Shown: positions 44,552-57,794, counted from the first letter of the stretch. The stretch: DNA of 64,000 nt from Chenopodium formosanum (GCA_024500155.1 CM044877.1:22834001-22898000), one strand, 5' to 3'. A program made the numbers and translations. The notes: generated by a model not told the origin, from the letters alone.

Positions 44552-46775
44552 TGTAGGGAATATTTCAAGCATTACCCCAAACTTGAACCCCACTGTGATC
44601 ATACACTTAAGCATGGTGGCGTCCAAAGTGAAGGAAGCTAGAGCAAAAGAGTCGCCAAAAAGTTTTAGGAACCAGTAAACCGTTCACAGGGTGAAGGTTA
44701 CACCCCTTAACGATCCATGAGATCGTTAACTTCAATAGGTCTGGAACCATGACTGGAAGTTCGGGGATGAAGGTACAAATCCGACCTAAAAGACATTAAA
44801 CCTGCCCTAGTAATAGGTCTCTACTTTATTCTTCTCGAATTCATGTGCGCTTTCTGACTAACATGCAATCAATAGGTTTACCCTAAACCTGTTTATCTAT
44901 GTTTGTTGAATATTAATGCACAACAAAACTATTATTGGCGATCACTTGAATTATAATCAAATTAACCCTAAACAAGATTATTATTTATCTTATTAAGCGT
45001 GATTACAAGTATAAATTCCCTTTAAACATGCATAAAAGGTGTGATCCAGCAATAACAAATAAATATATATCAAGCAACATAATAACAATCATAAATTATA
45101 ACAATCATATTAATCATAATAAAATTAATCATGAATCATAAAATTAATCATAATCATATTAAACCATAATAATAATAGCAAGATCCCAGACATGATCCTA
45201 ACAAGATTAATAACAAACCCTAGCATGTCATTAAACAATAAAATCAAAGATTTAGCCTTAACATAATACTAACATGATATTAAGAAAGACATAGGAAGCA
45301 TCATAATAAGCATATTTGATATTAGATTTTTTAAATATTACCCTAAACATGATACTATGAAGAAAAAAACATCCTAACATGATACTAGGAATCAAAATAA
45401 CAATCTAAACAAGATTTCTATATCATAATATCAATAAAACAATTAAAGTACTTACTTGGATGTCTCGTGTCTCTATCTAATAACAAAATACACACGTTAG
45501 TAACTCAAGGAAAATCAAAACAATTAAATTAAATAATTGAAAGAGAAATTTGGTACCAAACCCTCAAAAATTAAACCTTTCACGTCTAGAGCGAAGGTAA
45601 CTTAGAACTTGGCTAGGTATTTCTAGTGCTAATGTATGAGGAATTGTGTTTGTAAAAGGGTAGACTAGAAAGAAAGAGAGAATAAAGAAATTCTTGAAGA
45701 AAGTTGATGATAGAGAGAATTGATAAGAATTGATGATGAAAACAGAATTTTAGGAGGCTATTTATTGAGAAAATCAGCCGTATATGATAAAAAACAAATC
45801 AGAGTTTCAAAAAGAATAAAATGGCAGCATCAAACACGCGCGTGGCGCCAGACGCTGAGTGCAGCGCCAAACGCTAAGTCTGGCGCCAGACGCTAGGCTT
45901 GGCGTCCGGCGTTGCAAATCAATTTTTGCGAATTTTGTTTTTATCATATCTTTTGATTCAGAAGTCCAAATAAGTCATATAATATTTCGTTAGAAAGCTC
46001 TTGAAGTCTTCTTTCCAGCCCAATTATAATCAGATTAAAATATTTTGTAGATAAAAAGATATGGCCGAAATAGTTGAAGGGTCTCAGTTTTGGATAGATT
46101 TTCATATTCCATTCCTATCTTTTTCGTTATAGCTTGGAATTAATATTATAATATATCATTGGAAAGATAATGTCAAGATCTATCCAACCATATAAGATTT
46201 GGATTAATATTATGAGGAACGAAAATAAAATCTGAATATATTCCACTTCGTACATAACAAGGATTCTAAAAGGAGTAGTTTTATTCAACTTCAAACTCTT
46301 TGAATCATAATTATCAATCCTAATTCCATTACAATTTAAGAGAACCTTCTTGAATATTCTAGAAGACTATAATCAATCCTAATAGATTTAAGAAAGATAA
46401 TTAATAATAGGCCCTCCTCTAGATCATTGGGCCTCATATAAAAACCAAATTGGGCCCAGTTTTGTATTTTGACCATAACTTCCTCATTCTTCATCGTAAT
46501 TGGGCATATAATATATCGTTGGAAAGGTATTTTCAACCCCTATCCAACTACACTTTTATTGGACCCTTATCATGGACCAAACTAAACTAGAATGCACGTT
46601 TTTCAAAAATAAGGTAAGAAAAGAAATATTTTCAAAAAAAGAAAGAAGATATATTTTTAATTAAAACATCCTCATCACTAGAATTTTCTCACTTTCGCTT
46701 GATTCGATAATCAAATGACATGAAAGGTATTCATCACTGGGTTTGGTTTTGGCGAGACACATTTGGGTGTCTACA
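44552..46775 (-). repeat. Gypsy 2 3' LTR
   Basis: 2,224 bp, TGTAGGGAATATTTCAAGC to GGGTGTCTACA. Motif block at 45836-45915 (GGCGCCAGACGCTGAG, AGCGCCAAACGCTAAG, GGCGCCAGACGCTAGG) and a weakened TATA (CTATTTATT) at 45759-45767. Confidence 0.88.
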
Positions 46776-48376
46776 GAAGCCCTCACTTTGATTGGGTTTG
46801 GAGAAACGCAAGTTTCGAAAACAAAAGTCAAAGTATCAATAGGGACGGAGACTGATTCAGAACATTCTACGATTCTAGATCATTCTTGTAACTCCGATAC
46901 CTGCAAACTAGCGTTACTTAAAACAGATAAAAGAGTGAAGAAACGCGTATCTTGCACCGTCGAGCACACGTCTCTGAAGGTAACCGATTTGTTGCTGCAT
47001 TTGTCGTTGTAACAACCTTCCACAAGCTAGGGAACGCCATCTTGCTGTTTTGATGTTCACTCTTCTCTGAACAATAGAGCTTTTTTGATATGTTCACGCG
47101 TCTCTAAATAAAGAGCTTCTTTTTAATATTTCCACGCGTCTCTAAACAAAGAGCTTCTAAATGATATGCCCATGCATCTCTGAGAAAAAGAGCTTTGATG
47201 ATATGTCCATGTGTCTTTGAACAAAGAGCTTTTGAATCAAATGCCCACGCGTCTCTGAACAAAAGAGCTTTGACGTATCCACGCATCTCTGAAAAAAAGA
47301 GCTTTGAATAATATGCCCACGCGTCTCTGAACAAAGAGCTTTGATACTTGAATGTTTGTTCCAATTGTTCGGTTGGCTGCGGACAGGAGCTTTGCTGAAT
47401 CGTGGTATCCTATAAAAATCAAAAGATTGCCAAAAGACTTTGCTAGTGCTTTTTTTAGGGTTGACCAAAGGCTTGATATTTTTTTTCTTAGGGTTGACCT
47501 AAGGTGATTGACTGACTTGAGGTTGACTCAACGTGACTGACACATGTGGCTCATGACTCGTGTGTGCATTGCATTGTGATTGTGAGACTCAAAAATGCAA
47601 AAAAACAAAAATTTTCCGTCATTTTTGTGGAGGGTACCGACTTTCTCCCGAAAAAGAAAGAAGCGAAGTTTTTGACGGTGCATGTTGAATGAGCTTAATC
47701 CGTTAACGTTGTCTCTTATAGTACAAGGATTGTAACATGTTAGACTATCCTAGTTGACTTGATAATGAAAGTATTTAGGTAACTTAGGCGCGGAGGCTAA
47801 GTACTTCATACTTTGTGATGCAATGATGATTGATGTTGATATGACAAGGCATGCTTCAGCGTTGTGTCAAGATTTAATGAAAAAGGGTTCCTAAGGGAAG
47901 TATATTTGGTCATGTATCTATAATGTGTGTGATGGTGATACTAAAGATAGGCCGCTAGGGCTAAACGTGTGGAAAAATATTTTATTTCAAGAAGAGTCAA
48001 ATGATGGTGGCTCTTAGGCTAGATAAGCTAATAATGTAGGGATCAAGCCCCCAAGTCTAGCTCTAAATTAAAAGGGATGAGCATTGGAAATTCCTAGATA
48101 TGATCAATTATGAACGTAAATATGAACGCATTTTTATTACGGCCTCACCTCGATGTGAGGTTGCCTATGTATCCGTTAGGAATCAGGCCGAACGTAGCTC
48201 TAGCGGAACCTCGCACAAGTGTGTGTATACCTCAAAAAGGTATTTTTATGGGTTGTAACGTGGTTATGCTAAAGGTTGAAGAAGAAGGGGATAAAAGGCT
48301 TAAGACCCTAGATAAGCCCCTAAGGTGTGCAACTTTGCTTTTAGAATATTTATATTTTCATAGTTGAGGTTTAGCT

Positions 48377-48411
<35 letters not shown>

Positions 48412-48626
48412 TTATTTAGTTTTGCTCTCTCCTTTTTTTTGCTTTAGCATTTTTTTATTTTTATAAGTGTGGGCAATCCCGATCATGCGGTCTATTACTC
48501 ACTTGATATTCATGTTTCTCTGGAACGGTACCTAACACTCAATAAGAGACGCAATCTGAGACGTGTTCATATGGAAGACATGTTCATGTCAAAGACATTG
48601 GAACACTTGCCCTTTTGTAAACTTTC

Positions 48627-48657
<31 letters not shown>

Positions 48658-50244
48658 TTTTTTTTTTTTTTTTTTTTTTTTTTCCGTTTTAATCTTTTGA
48701 AGTCACTCAAGCTTTTTTGAAGTTATATAAGTTACACACCATCCCATCCCAAGGTTAGGTAGATGTAGGTTGAAAATTAAAAGGTCTATCGTTAGACGGG
48801 GCTCAAAGTGGTTTATGAAGAAAGGATTGTAAATTAGAAAGGTGAAAGGCAATATGATGTGGCTACAAGGGGTGCCTCAACTCATTGTTATACCTTGTGC
48901 TTAGTTTGACATGGATTTTTTTTTTTTAATGCAATATAATTAAATGATCATATATAAGAAAGTAAATGCTCATTTTATTAAAAGGGAAAAAGAAAAAATC
49001 TGCAAAGTAAATTTAAGGAAAGAAAAAAAGTGCCTATGGTAGACTTATTGGGGAAAAGGGTTTGAAAAAAAGAAGAAGAAAGCATGAAATCGTGGTGAGA
49101 AGCTTGCCTTGTGCATTTGTTTCATCATTACCCTCATTTTTTTTTTGTCAATCCCATGACTCAAACTCGATTCAACATGCATGGATGGAAGAAGGTAGGA
49201 AGAATGAAGGTTGTGATGTGAAGAAAGCATGTAGAGAATGGAAAGATGATGTAGATGGAGAGATATGAAAAAATTAGGAATATAATGTACCCCCAACTCA
49301 AATGACGGAAAAAACCGACTCATGCATGAACCTAAGACATGGTCATGGTGACATATACACAAAGTGTGTTCTACGACTAGTGAGTGTAGGTGACATGTTA
49401 AGACTTGTGTCATGACCATGTTGCTAGACTATGTGACTAGAGTCGAACAAAGACTAAGTTAAGACCTCACGTATATGTATTAAACTGGACAGGCTGTGGT
49501 ATTGCAGTCATAAACTTTGATCTGTGACTCTGATTGGGATGCAACCAACGCCAAATTAAAGATAAAACTCGGGGATACAGATCCATAGGTGGTACGACTC
49601 GTAGTTCTTCCTAGAACTCCGGCTATGATCAAAACAAGTTGACGCTTGTGCAGTATACGGGAATAAAAATCCGGGTTGACTTAAAGGGACTATGACTCGA
49701 TTTTAGACATATTTATTAGCTCAAATTAATTGATTAATTAATTAAGGAAAGTCCTTTAGTCATTAATTAGTTTATTAAGACTTATTTACAATCACAAGTC
49801 AAACCAAACGGTTAGTTTAGTCACATAATAAGTATGCACAAGTAAGAGATGCACAAGTAGTCAAGTAGTCACAATATGATGCAATGAGTTTACAATCTAA
49901 CCATGGCTCTAGTTCTCTAAAGTTTGGGATATGGGTTAGTCAAAGAGGGTCCATGATTAATTGTCTAGATGCACTGCGCGGAAGCCTTACCTTTTGAAGG
50001 GTTGGCGCGAGTGGATGGGACACCGCGAGTTAAAAAAAACCTGCTTCCATGGTTTGGCGAATTCAACATTCTCGGATGTACCCTTGGTTGCACAGAGCGT
50101 TAAATCAGGTAGATAGAGCATGAATTCCGAGAGGGTTATGTCCATATGTAGAACACATATGGGTTTCAAAAAAGTGAGATAAACTCAATCAGGAAGTAGA
50201 ATCGAGCAAACAGTGCTAAAAACTGGTCAAATTAGAACGCATAT
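46776..50244 (-). other. Gypsy 2 internal region, 3' part
   Basis: Non-coding. From the LTR inward it has a polypurine-tract complement (GAAGCCCTCACTTTG), a segment shared with gypsy 1 (CGCGTATCTTGCACCGTCGA, near 46950), a minisatellite, the CCGACTTTCTCCC segment, and the post-pol segment near 48165-48195. Long T runs occur at about 48380-48408 and 48634-48683. Remaining short open frames show no known domain. Confidence 0.6.
47065..47345 (+). repeat. Minisatellite, about 37-bp unit, in gypsy 2
   Basis: Eight imperfect units, each with a (CACGCG)TCTCTGAACAAAGAGC-like core followed by TTTGATATGCCC or a variant. The TCTCT...AGAGC core can form a small hairpin. It produces repetitive open frames on the minus strand (RDAWAY and related peptides) that are not genes. 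Confidence 0.9.
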
Positions 50245-53034
50245 TGTAATCCCCTGTATTTTAAAATATGTTATAAATGAAATTTAATTTTATTTATAAT
50301 ATTGATTTGTATTTTACCGTAATTTAATTTTAAAATATTCAAATTATTAATTTGGGTCAAAAATTATTTTGGTACAAATTATTTTATGAACCTTCATTTT
50401 ATAATTTATTTCAATACAAACAAAGCCTATTCCATTTCATTTACCTAATTGGCCCATTAATTTTATGAGGCCCAATATTCTTACTTACCCTACAACACTC
50501 TCTCCTATAAATACCCCATTAATCCCCAAAAATTTTTCACACAAAAAGTTAGTCTTATTTTATCTCTCCTTTGTTTTATTAATTTGTTTAATTATAATTA
50601 TTGATTTATGGATTTTGATTTTATTGTTTGAAAGTAATTTAATTAGTATCAAGTTGTATTTTGATGATTAAACTTTATAATTTCAGATTTTATAATATCA
50701 TAATTTTCAGATTTTGTAAATTTTATAACCTAGGGTTTTTAATTATTAAAAATCATGATTTTAGGGTTTTTATGAACAATTGATTTAGGGCTTTTATAGT
50801 AATGATGTTTTGAAATTTTGGTGATTATAACTACTAATTAGTTTAACTGAATTCCAGATTATTTTAAACACTTAAATTCGTGTTTTAATTTTAAGATTTC
50901 TGTTTGTTAATATTAATCCCGTTTTAATCCGGTCAGGTTCTGAACTCATCCGAGTTTGACAAAAAAGTAGTTTTGTCCATGTTGAAACAAAATTTTAAGA
51001 AAGACTCACTACTTATGGTAGTGAGCACCACCCTTTCGTGGCCAAATTCAATCTCTAAATATGATTTTCGGGCAGGTTTTGATTTTAACTAAGTTTTTTT
51101 ATACTTAAAATATTATCCTTGAGTTTGATTAATAAAATTATTTATGTTTAAAGTTAATTAAGCATAAATATATATGTTTTTATTGAAGTTTTAAGTGTTG
51201 GAAGTATTTTCTAAGTACTACTTTTGATGTTTTATAAAGAGGGTTTAATCACCCATTAAAAAGGGAGATTATTAGGGGTTTTTAAATAATTTTAAAATTT
51301 TAATTAAACTTTAAACTTGCTGTAATTTCATGTATAAGAGTGTATTTTAAGGTTTCTATGAAGAAAATTTAAAGAACTATATATAAGCCTTTAATTTTAA
51401 CTAAAGGGAAGGTTTTAATGTGTTGTTTGATTTGGATTTTGAAGGTTTTAAAGTAATTTAGTATTGTTGTAAATTTGATTGATTGGGTATTGATTGAGAT
51501 GTTATTGTTTGGTTTAGGAGAGGAGTTTATTGAAGATGATTTCTAGATAGTAAAGTGGTTTACCAATTTGTTTATTATTCAAGGTACGTACAAGTTACGA
51601 AACCTTTCTTTTAGGTGCATGTTTAAGGACGGATCAAGAACTTAGTATCATGTATAGGGATGACTGAGTTAAATTGTTTGCTTATACATTGTGAATTTCG
51701 TATGACGTGCACTATTTTATATTGAAAGTATTATTTGCTCTAATTATGCAAGGTGCGCTTAGAGGCAAAGGTATATGATTGGTGCAATGATTAATTTATT
51801 ACTCATTCATGATTATGCAAGCAGGATGATTAAAGGAAGAATTTAAGTCTTATAAGACGAGGTTAAGGTTTATGGGGTGCCTTATGCACTCAAGGTGTTT
51901 ATACATCGAGGTAGTTAAAGGAATAAATAATAAATGTTGCTTGTCACTAATAAATCAAGAATTGAAATTGGAAAGTTGTTTTACTTGATTGAATTGATAT
52001 TGGATTCATTGTATTGTTTGTATATGAGTCATCACCAAGTCTAAACCTGTAAATCACCTAAAGTGCGAGATGGATGAGCAATAAAACTCTGGATTGGCGC
52101 ACTTCTAGAGTAATGACAATCAGGGGTTGGGGTACACAGGGTATTAGCCGTGTACTTTTATCGAGGCCATCTGATCTACGAGTCTCTTATTTCAAATATT
52201 TTTTAAAACTAGGAGTTAGGTGAGATCTCATACTAACTACGGTCACGGAGTCGCGCCCGTGGACGTTGGATGTTTATTGATGTTTCCGAAAGGAGGCATG
52301 TGGTTTTTCTTTTATTGATGTTCCAAATGGGACATGGGTTGGACAACCTTGTCTATTGCTAAATCCAATGAAATAAATAAATCAGTCAGTTAATATCAAT
52401 TAGTGAGGTCTTTATAAATATTATAATTGATTCATGAGTTGATTCTGTATTTAATGATGCTTATGCTTGATTATTAGTAGCATCTTAGGTATTTTCTTAA
52501 TTTATTTCGCAGCTTATATGTACTCAGCTTTGCTGACTGCGTGTTTTTGTGTGTGTCTTTCTTTAGTCATGGCCTTCGCCTTTCAATCACCCTGTGACGA
52601 TCTAATTTTTACCCTTGTAATATTGGGGAGCAGAATAACCACAAGTTCTTACACATGCAACATTCATCAGGGTTGTGGGATCTTGAGTAGAGAGTTGGTT
52701 GTTTGCATTTTATTTCTTTTGCAAGTTTGAATTTATTTTAATTCGATTTTATTCGACACTATTTCTTTTGGTTTGAATTTATTTGAAAACTGGAATTAAT
52801 CACTTACTACTTTTATCGGGTTTTATATAAGGGCCTTAATGGTTCCAGCTTGTATCATTTAATTTGGTATTGGTTATTAGTTTTGAAACTTATTTATAAC
52901 TGAGTTAGTTTTTCCGCTGCTATTTTCTGATAAAGCCTTAACGTTTGAACACGTGGCGGTAGCACGCTAGTAATTCTCTTGAATATTGTTCAGGTTCCTA
53001 CCAGGTTTAAAGAGAGAATTATTGGGGTGTTACA
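50245..53034 (+). mobile_element. Long solo LTR inside gypsy 2
   Basis: Starts TGTAATCCCCTGTATTTT and ends ATTGGGGTGTTACA; the termini are inverted (TGTAA-CCCC). Flanks CATAT and CTTAT match at four of five. A TATA box (CTATAAATACCCC) at about 50504-50515 supports plus orientation, leaving a very long downstream part. A TACTCAGCTTTGCTGACTG segment near 52520 and the TGTAACACCCC-type termini recall long-LTR chromovirus (Tekay-like) elements, an inference only. No domain is encoded. Confidence 0.65.
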
Positions 53035-53419
53035 CTTATTTCTAGCTCGGTATTAGAAGAACTTGGCGCCAGCGAACAGAGGCTGACGCCTGGCGACAGA
53101 GTCAAATTCTCGGTGCTAGACTCTGTTTTCTGATGCTAGTTCCTACATGTCTCAGCAGCTTTCTGTGCCCCATAAAATTATCCAGTTTCGCGCAACATTA
53201 TTTCGATCCTAGTTGTGAAATATATTCCTCAAATTTCCTACGTGTAAAATTCCTATGTTTTAACTCATTACGGATGGTCTTTCCAATGAGATATTTTTTA
53301 GGAATATTTCAATAATGTTAATCAATATTATGAACATGAAATACTTAGAACTTTTCGAGTCTCATCCACTCATTCTAAATCATTGCCGAAATAAATTTCA
53401 GGAATTAAAAAAGAAATCC
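53035..53419 (-). other. Gypsy 2 leader next to primer site
   Basis: Non-coding leader. It includes a further GGCGCC-type block (53062-53115: TTGGCGCCAGCGAAC, TGACGCCTGGCGACAG) outside the LTR. Confidence 0.55.
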
Positions 53420-53437
53420 TCCCCAGCAGAGTCGCAA
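53420..53437 (-). other. Gypsy 2 primer-binding site (tRNA-Arg type)
   Basis: The minus strand reads TTGCGACTCTGCTGGGGA, which matches the gypsy 1 site TGGCGACTCCACTGGGGA at 15 of 18 positions and lies five bases inside the LTR. Confidence 0.65.
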
Positions 53438-53442
53438 AAAAT

Positions 53443-55720
53443 TGTAGGGAATATTTCAAGCATTACCCCAAACATGAACCCCATTGTGATCATACACTTA
53501 AGCATGGTGGCGTCCAAAGGGAAGGAAGCTAGATCAAAAGAGTCGCTAACAAGTTTTAAGAACTTGTAAACCGTTCACAGGGTGAAGGTTACACCCCTTA
53601 ACGATTCGTGAGATCGTTATTAACTCTAATAGGTCTTGAACCATGACTAGAAGTTCGGGGATGAAGGTACAAATCCAATCTAAAAGAGATTGAACCTGCC
53701 CTAATAATAGGCCTTTACTTTATTCTTCTTGTATTCATGTGCGCTTTCTGACTAACATGCAATCAATAGGTTTACCCTAAATCTGTTTATCTATGTTGGT
53801 TGAATATTAATGCACAACAAAATTATTATTGGCGATCACTTGAATTATAATCAAATTAACCTTAAACAAGATTATTAATTATCTTATTAAGCGTGATTAC
53901 AAATACAAATTCCCTTTAAACATGCATAAAAGGCGTGATCAAGCAATAACAAATAAATATATATCAAGCAACATAATAATAATCATAAATTATAACAATA
54001 ATAATAATCATAATAAAAATAATCATGATTCATAAAAATAATCATAATCATGATAACAATCATAATCATGTTAAAACATAATAATAATAGCAAGATCCTA
54101 GGCATGATACTAACAAGATTAATAACAAACTCAAGCATGTCACTAAACAATAAAAATCAATGCTTTAGCCCTATTATAATACTAACATGATATTAAGAAA
54201 GACATAGGAAGTATCATAATAAGCATATTTGATATTAGAACTTTTAGTAATTACCCTTAACATGATACTAGGAAGCAATAAAACATCCTAACATGATACT
54301 AGGAATCAAAATAACAATCTAAACATGATTTCTATATCATAATATCAATAAAACAATTAAAGTGATTACTTGGATGTCTCGTATCTCTTTCTATTAACAA
54401 AATACACACGTTATTAACTTCAAGGAAAATCAAAACAATTAAATTAAATAATTGAAAGAGAAATTTGGTACCAAACCCTTAGAAATTAAACCTTTCACGT
54501 CTAGGGTGAAGACAACTTAGAACTTGGCTAGGTGTTTCTAGTGCTAATGTATGAGGAATTGTGTTTGTAAAAGTCTAGACTAGAAAGAAAGAGAGAATCA
54601 AGAAATTCTTGATGAAAGTTGATGATAGAGAGAATTAGAGAATTGATAAGAATTGATGATAAGAATTGATGATGAAAACCGACTTTAAGGAGGCTATTTA
54701 TAGAGAAAATAAGCTGACTATGATAAAAAAAACGAATCATAGTTTCAAAAAGAATAAAACACGATTGTAGCGTCAAAAAAGCGCGTGGCACCAAACGCTG
54801 AGTGCAGTGCCAAACGCTAAGTTTGGCGCCAGACGCTAAGCTTGGCTTCCGGCGCTGCAAAACAGTTTTTGCGGACTTTGTTTTTAACATATCTTTTGAT
54901 CCAGAAGTCCAATTAAGTGATATAATATGTCGTTGGAAAGCTCTTGAAGTCTTTTTTCCAACGCATTTATAATGAGATTAAAATATATTGTAGATAAAAA
55001 GATATGGCCGAAATAGTGGAAGGGTGTCAGTTTTGGATAGAGTTTCATATTCCATTCATATCTTTTTCGTTATAGCTCGGAATTAATATTATAATATATC
55101 ATTGGAAAGATAATGTCAAGATCTATCCAACCATATAAGATTTGGATTAATATTATGAGGCACAAAAACAACATCTGAATATATTCCACTTCGTACAAAA
55201 CAAGGATTCTAAAAATGAGTAGTTTTATTCAATTTCAAACTCTTTGAAACATACCTATCAATCCTAATTCCAATAGAATTTAAGAGAACCTTTTTGAATA
55301 TTCTAGAAGACTATAATCAATCCTAATAGCTTTAGGAATGATAATTAATAATAGGCCCTCCTCTAGATCATTGGGCTGCATATAAAAACCAAATCGGGCC
55401 CAGTTTAGTATTTTGGCTATAACTTCCTCATTATTCATCAGAACTGGGCTTATAATATATCATTGGAAAGGTCTTTTCAAACCCTATCTATCTACACTAT
55501 TATTGGATCCTTATCATGGACCAAACTAAATTGGAATACACGTTTTTCAAAAATAAGGTAAGAAAAGAAATATTTTCAAAAAACAGAAAGAAGAGATATT
55601 TTTAATAAAAACATCCTCATCACTAGAATTTTCACACTTTCGTTTTATTCGATAATCAAATGACATGAAAGGTATTCATCACTGGGTTTGGTTTTGGGGA
55701 GACACATTTAGGTGTCTACA
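53443..55720 (-). repeat. Gypsy 2 5' LTR
   Basis: 2,278 bp. Motif block at 54779-54858 (GTGGCACCAAACGCTGAG, TTTGGCGCCAGACGCTAAG), about 80 bp upstream of an intact TATAAATAG (54694-54702, minus strand). Confidence 0.88.
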
Positions 55721-56209
55721 GGTATATTATCTAATCCCATTATGTGATTGTGAGTTTACATATTATATGCAATTACTCATATTAATTATGCATGTGTCTA
55801 GGGTGGTTTTTGTTTTTGCACAGTGTTTGGAACACCATACAACTAAACAATTTACACGTGTAGGGATCTAGGTTTAGGGTTTCAGAGCCACGGCGTTAGA
55901 GGGTGCACGCAACTCTAAAAGTTGTGCTTAAGTGCCGAGCGCGACTTGATATTCATAATGGGAAGCCGAGAGCAACAATGGAAGTTGCACACTATGCAGT
56001 TTGCCTTATTCAAAACGTGTTTATTAAAATTTTTATAACTTTTTATTACAATGTCGGATTAAGGGAAACAAAATATAGTTGGAAAGATCTGAAAGTCTAC
56101 TTTCAAATTCGGTTAGAATTAGGTTAAAATCAATTGTAGATTGAATGATATGGTTGTTTGTGTGCAAGAGTGTTGGTTTTCAGGCCCAGTTTAGCATTTT
56201 GATGATATC

Positions 56210-57794
56210 TGAGTGCGGGGAAATTATGTCGTTGACTAACCTCCTCACAGCCAAACAAAATTTATTATAATCTTAAACTAACCCCTAAACAAGTCTAGTG
56301 GTAAGTTCAGAGTCGAACCACAAGGAACGGTAATGTTGGATTATTCTCGATCTAATGCTTAAGCTACGCCGAAGTCGGTTTATGGATAGTGGACACTACA
56401 ACTACACTAACACACATATAAATATCAAGATAATACAAAGTCTACTAGGGGCAAAGATCCACTTTGAACAATTAACAAGTTAATGGGAATCGATTTGATA
56501 ATCAATCATGCAAAGAAAGAATTAAAATGGGAATTAATTACCATCAAGAACAATCTCTCAAATTCCTAGCCTAGATCCCTCATTGACTAGGTGCATAGAA
56601 GAAATTTACCCAAAATGCAATCAAATATATAAATTCTAATTCACAATCCCTTGTCAAACTAGAACTAACATGCAATTAAGTTTGCTATCTTGGGAGATCA
56701 ATCCAATCTAAAACAAACAACATGCCATCATCAATTAAATCAATTTAATCACACAATTATCATCAAATTTATCTCAAATAACTCAATTAACCATAACAAA
56801 GCTTCACTCAACACCTAGTAGAAGGAAATCTACTCAAACATGATTAACAAAGCAATTAATAAAGCATAAAGAGAGAAGAGAGTAAGAAATGCTCATTGAT
56901 ATAAATGGAGATCTTCAAATCATCCAATTCCTCCTTTGATTATCCAAAATCCATGAAAACTATTGTTTCTCTCACTTTCTCTCTCCAAAATTTGAGAGTT
57001 TCTCTCTCTAAAAACCTAAAACTACTGAAAATATGAATTCCTCTCTCTAAAATGAGCAAAAAAATCTATTTATAGCCCTTACTTAATTGCCTAGGAAGCT
57101 CCGCAAAAAGTCGAGCAGCGCGTAGAGGAGCGGGCATGCAGGAGGTGGAGCGCCCGCTCCAGGTCCAGGTGCGGGCGTGCAGAAGGTCGAAGCGCCCGCT
57201 CCAAATCTGGAGCAAACAATCTGTTTTTTTATTTTAGATTTCCTGTGAGGAGCGGGCGTGCAGATTTTGGAGCGCCCGCTCCTGGTGGTGGAGCGCCCGC
57301 TCCAAGAATCGGAGCGCCCGCTCCTCTCGGACTGGGCAAACTACTCAGCTTCAAATTAGCATATCTCCCACGTTTTACATTGGAATTGAGCATATAACCT
57401 GTTGTTGGAAAGCTCTCGAGATAAGATTTCATCTCCAATTGGAATCGCCCCAAAATGTTTTGTAGATCAAAAGATATAGGAGTTTGAAGTATTATCTTTT
57501 CAAATCAAGTGCACATTTCTTCATTACTTGTTCTTTTATGTTTTATATTTCTTCAATCGTGAGCAATGAACTTATCCAAGTGTTCCTAAACATAAGAGTA
57601 AACCAATAAAGTTTAATCTAATGTCATAAGCCACCAAAATATGCAAGAAAAGCCAAAATTGAGCAATAACGACATTTCACACACAAACATGACAAATGTA
57701 GTAAAACACTATTAAAACCAAGTAAAAAGATAGAAAAACTATGAAAAACTAACTACAAAACTCCTAAAAATAGCGACATAAATGACACTTATCA
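56210..57794 (-). mobile_element. Solo LTR with GGAGCGGGCG block
   Basis: On the minus strand it starts TGATAAGTGTCATTTATGTC and ends CCCGCACTCA; perfect ATATC duplications at 56205-56209 and 57795-57799. The empty site (TTTTGAT-ATC-TTCTTCATTT) matches the homologous LTR at 11028-12722. 1,585 bp. A TATA box (TATAAATAG, 57066-57074 minus) follows a CG-rich block at 57105-57325. The TGATAAGTGTCATTTATGTCGC start is a widespread plant gypsy LTR type whose lineage I do not assign. Confidence 0.88.
57105..57325 (-). promoter_or_regulatory. GGAGCGGGCG motif block of solo LTR
   Basis: At least eight copies of GGAGCGGGCG or its complement CGCCCGCTCC in about 220 bp, some as tight pairs (GGAGCGCCCGCTCC). 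It ends about 31 bp before TATAAATAG on the minus strand. Confidence 0.65.

Larger units (their letters stand above)
44552..55720 (-). mobile_element. Gypsy 2: non-autonomous Tat-like element
   Basis: A minus-strand element with perfect GGTAT duplications (44547-44551 and 55721-55725), LTRs of 2,224 and 2,278 bp (TGTAGGGAAT...GTGTCTACA on the plus strand), a primer site and a polypurine tract. The 6.67-kb internal region has no gag, protease, RT, RNase H or integrase that I can detect; 2.8 kb of it is a later solo LTR. Conserved pieces match gypsy 1 outside its coding region: the polypurine side, the post-pol TTAGGAATCAGGCC segment and the GAGGGTACCGACTTTCTCCC segment. It looks like a gag-pol-less derivative mobilised in trans. 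Confidence 0.87.

Noticed and set aside
47104..47468. Minus-strand frames with repeated RDAWAY-like peptides
   Set aside because: They arise from the 37-bp minisatellite; periodicity follows the DNA repeat, in three different frames.
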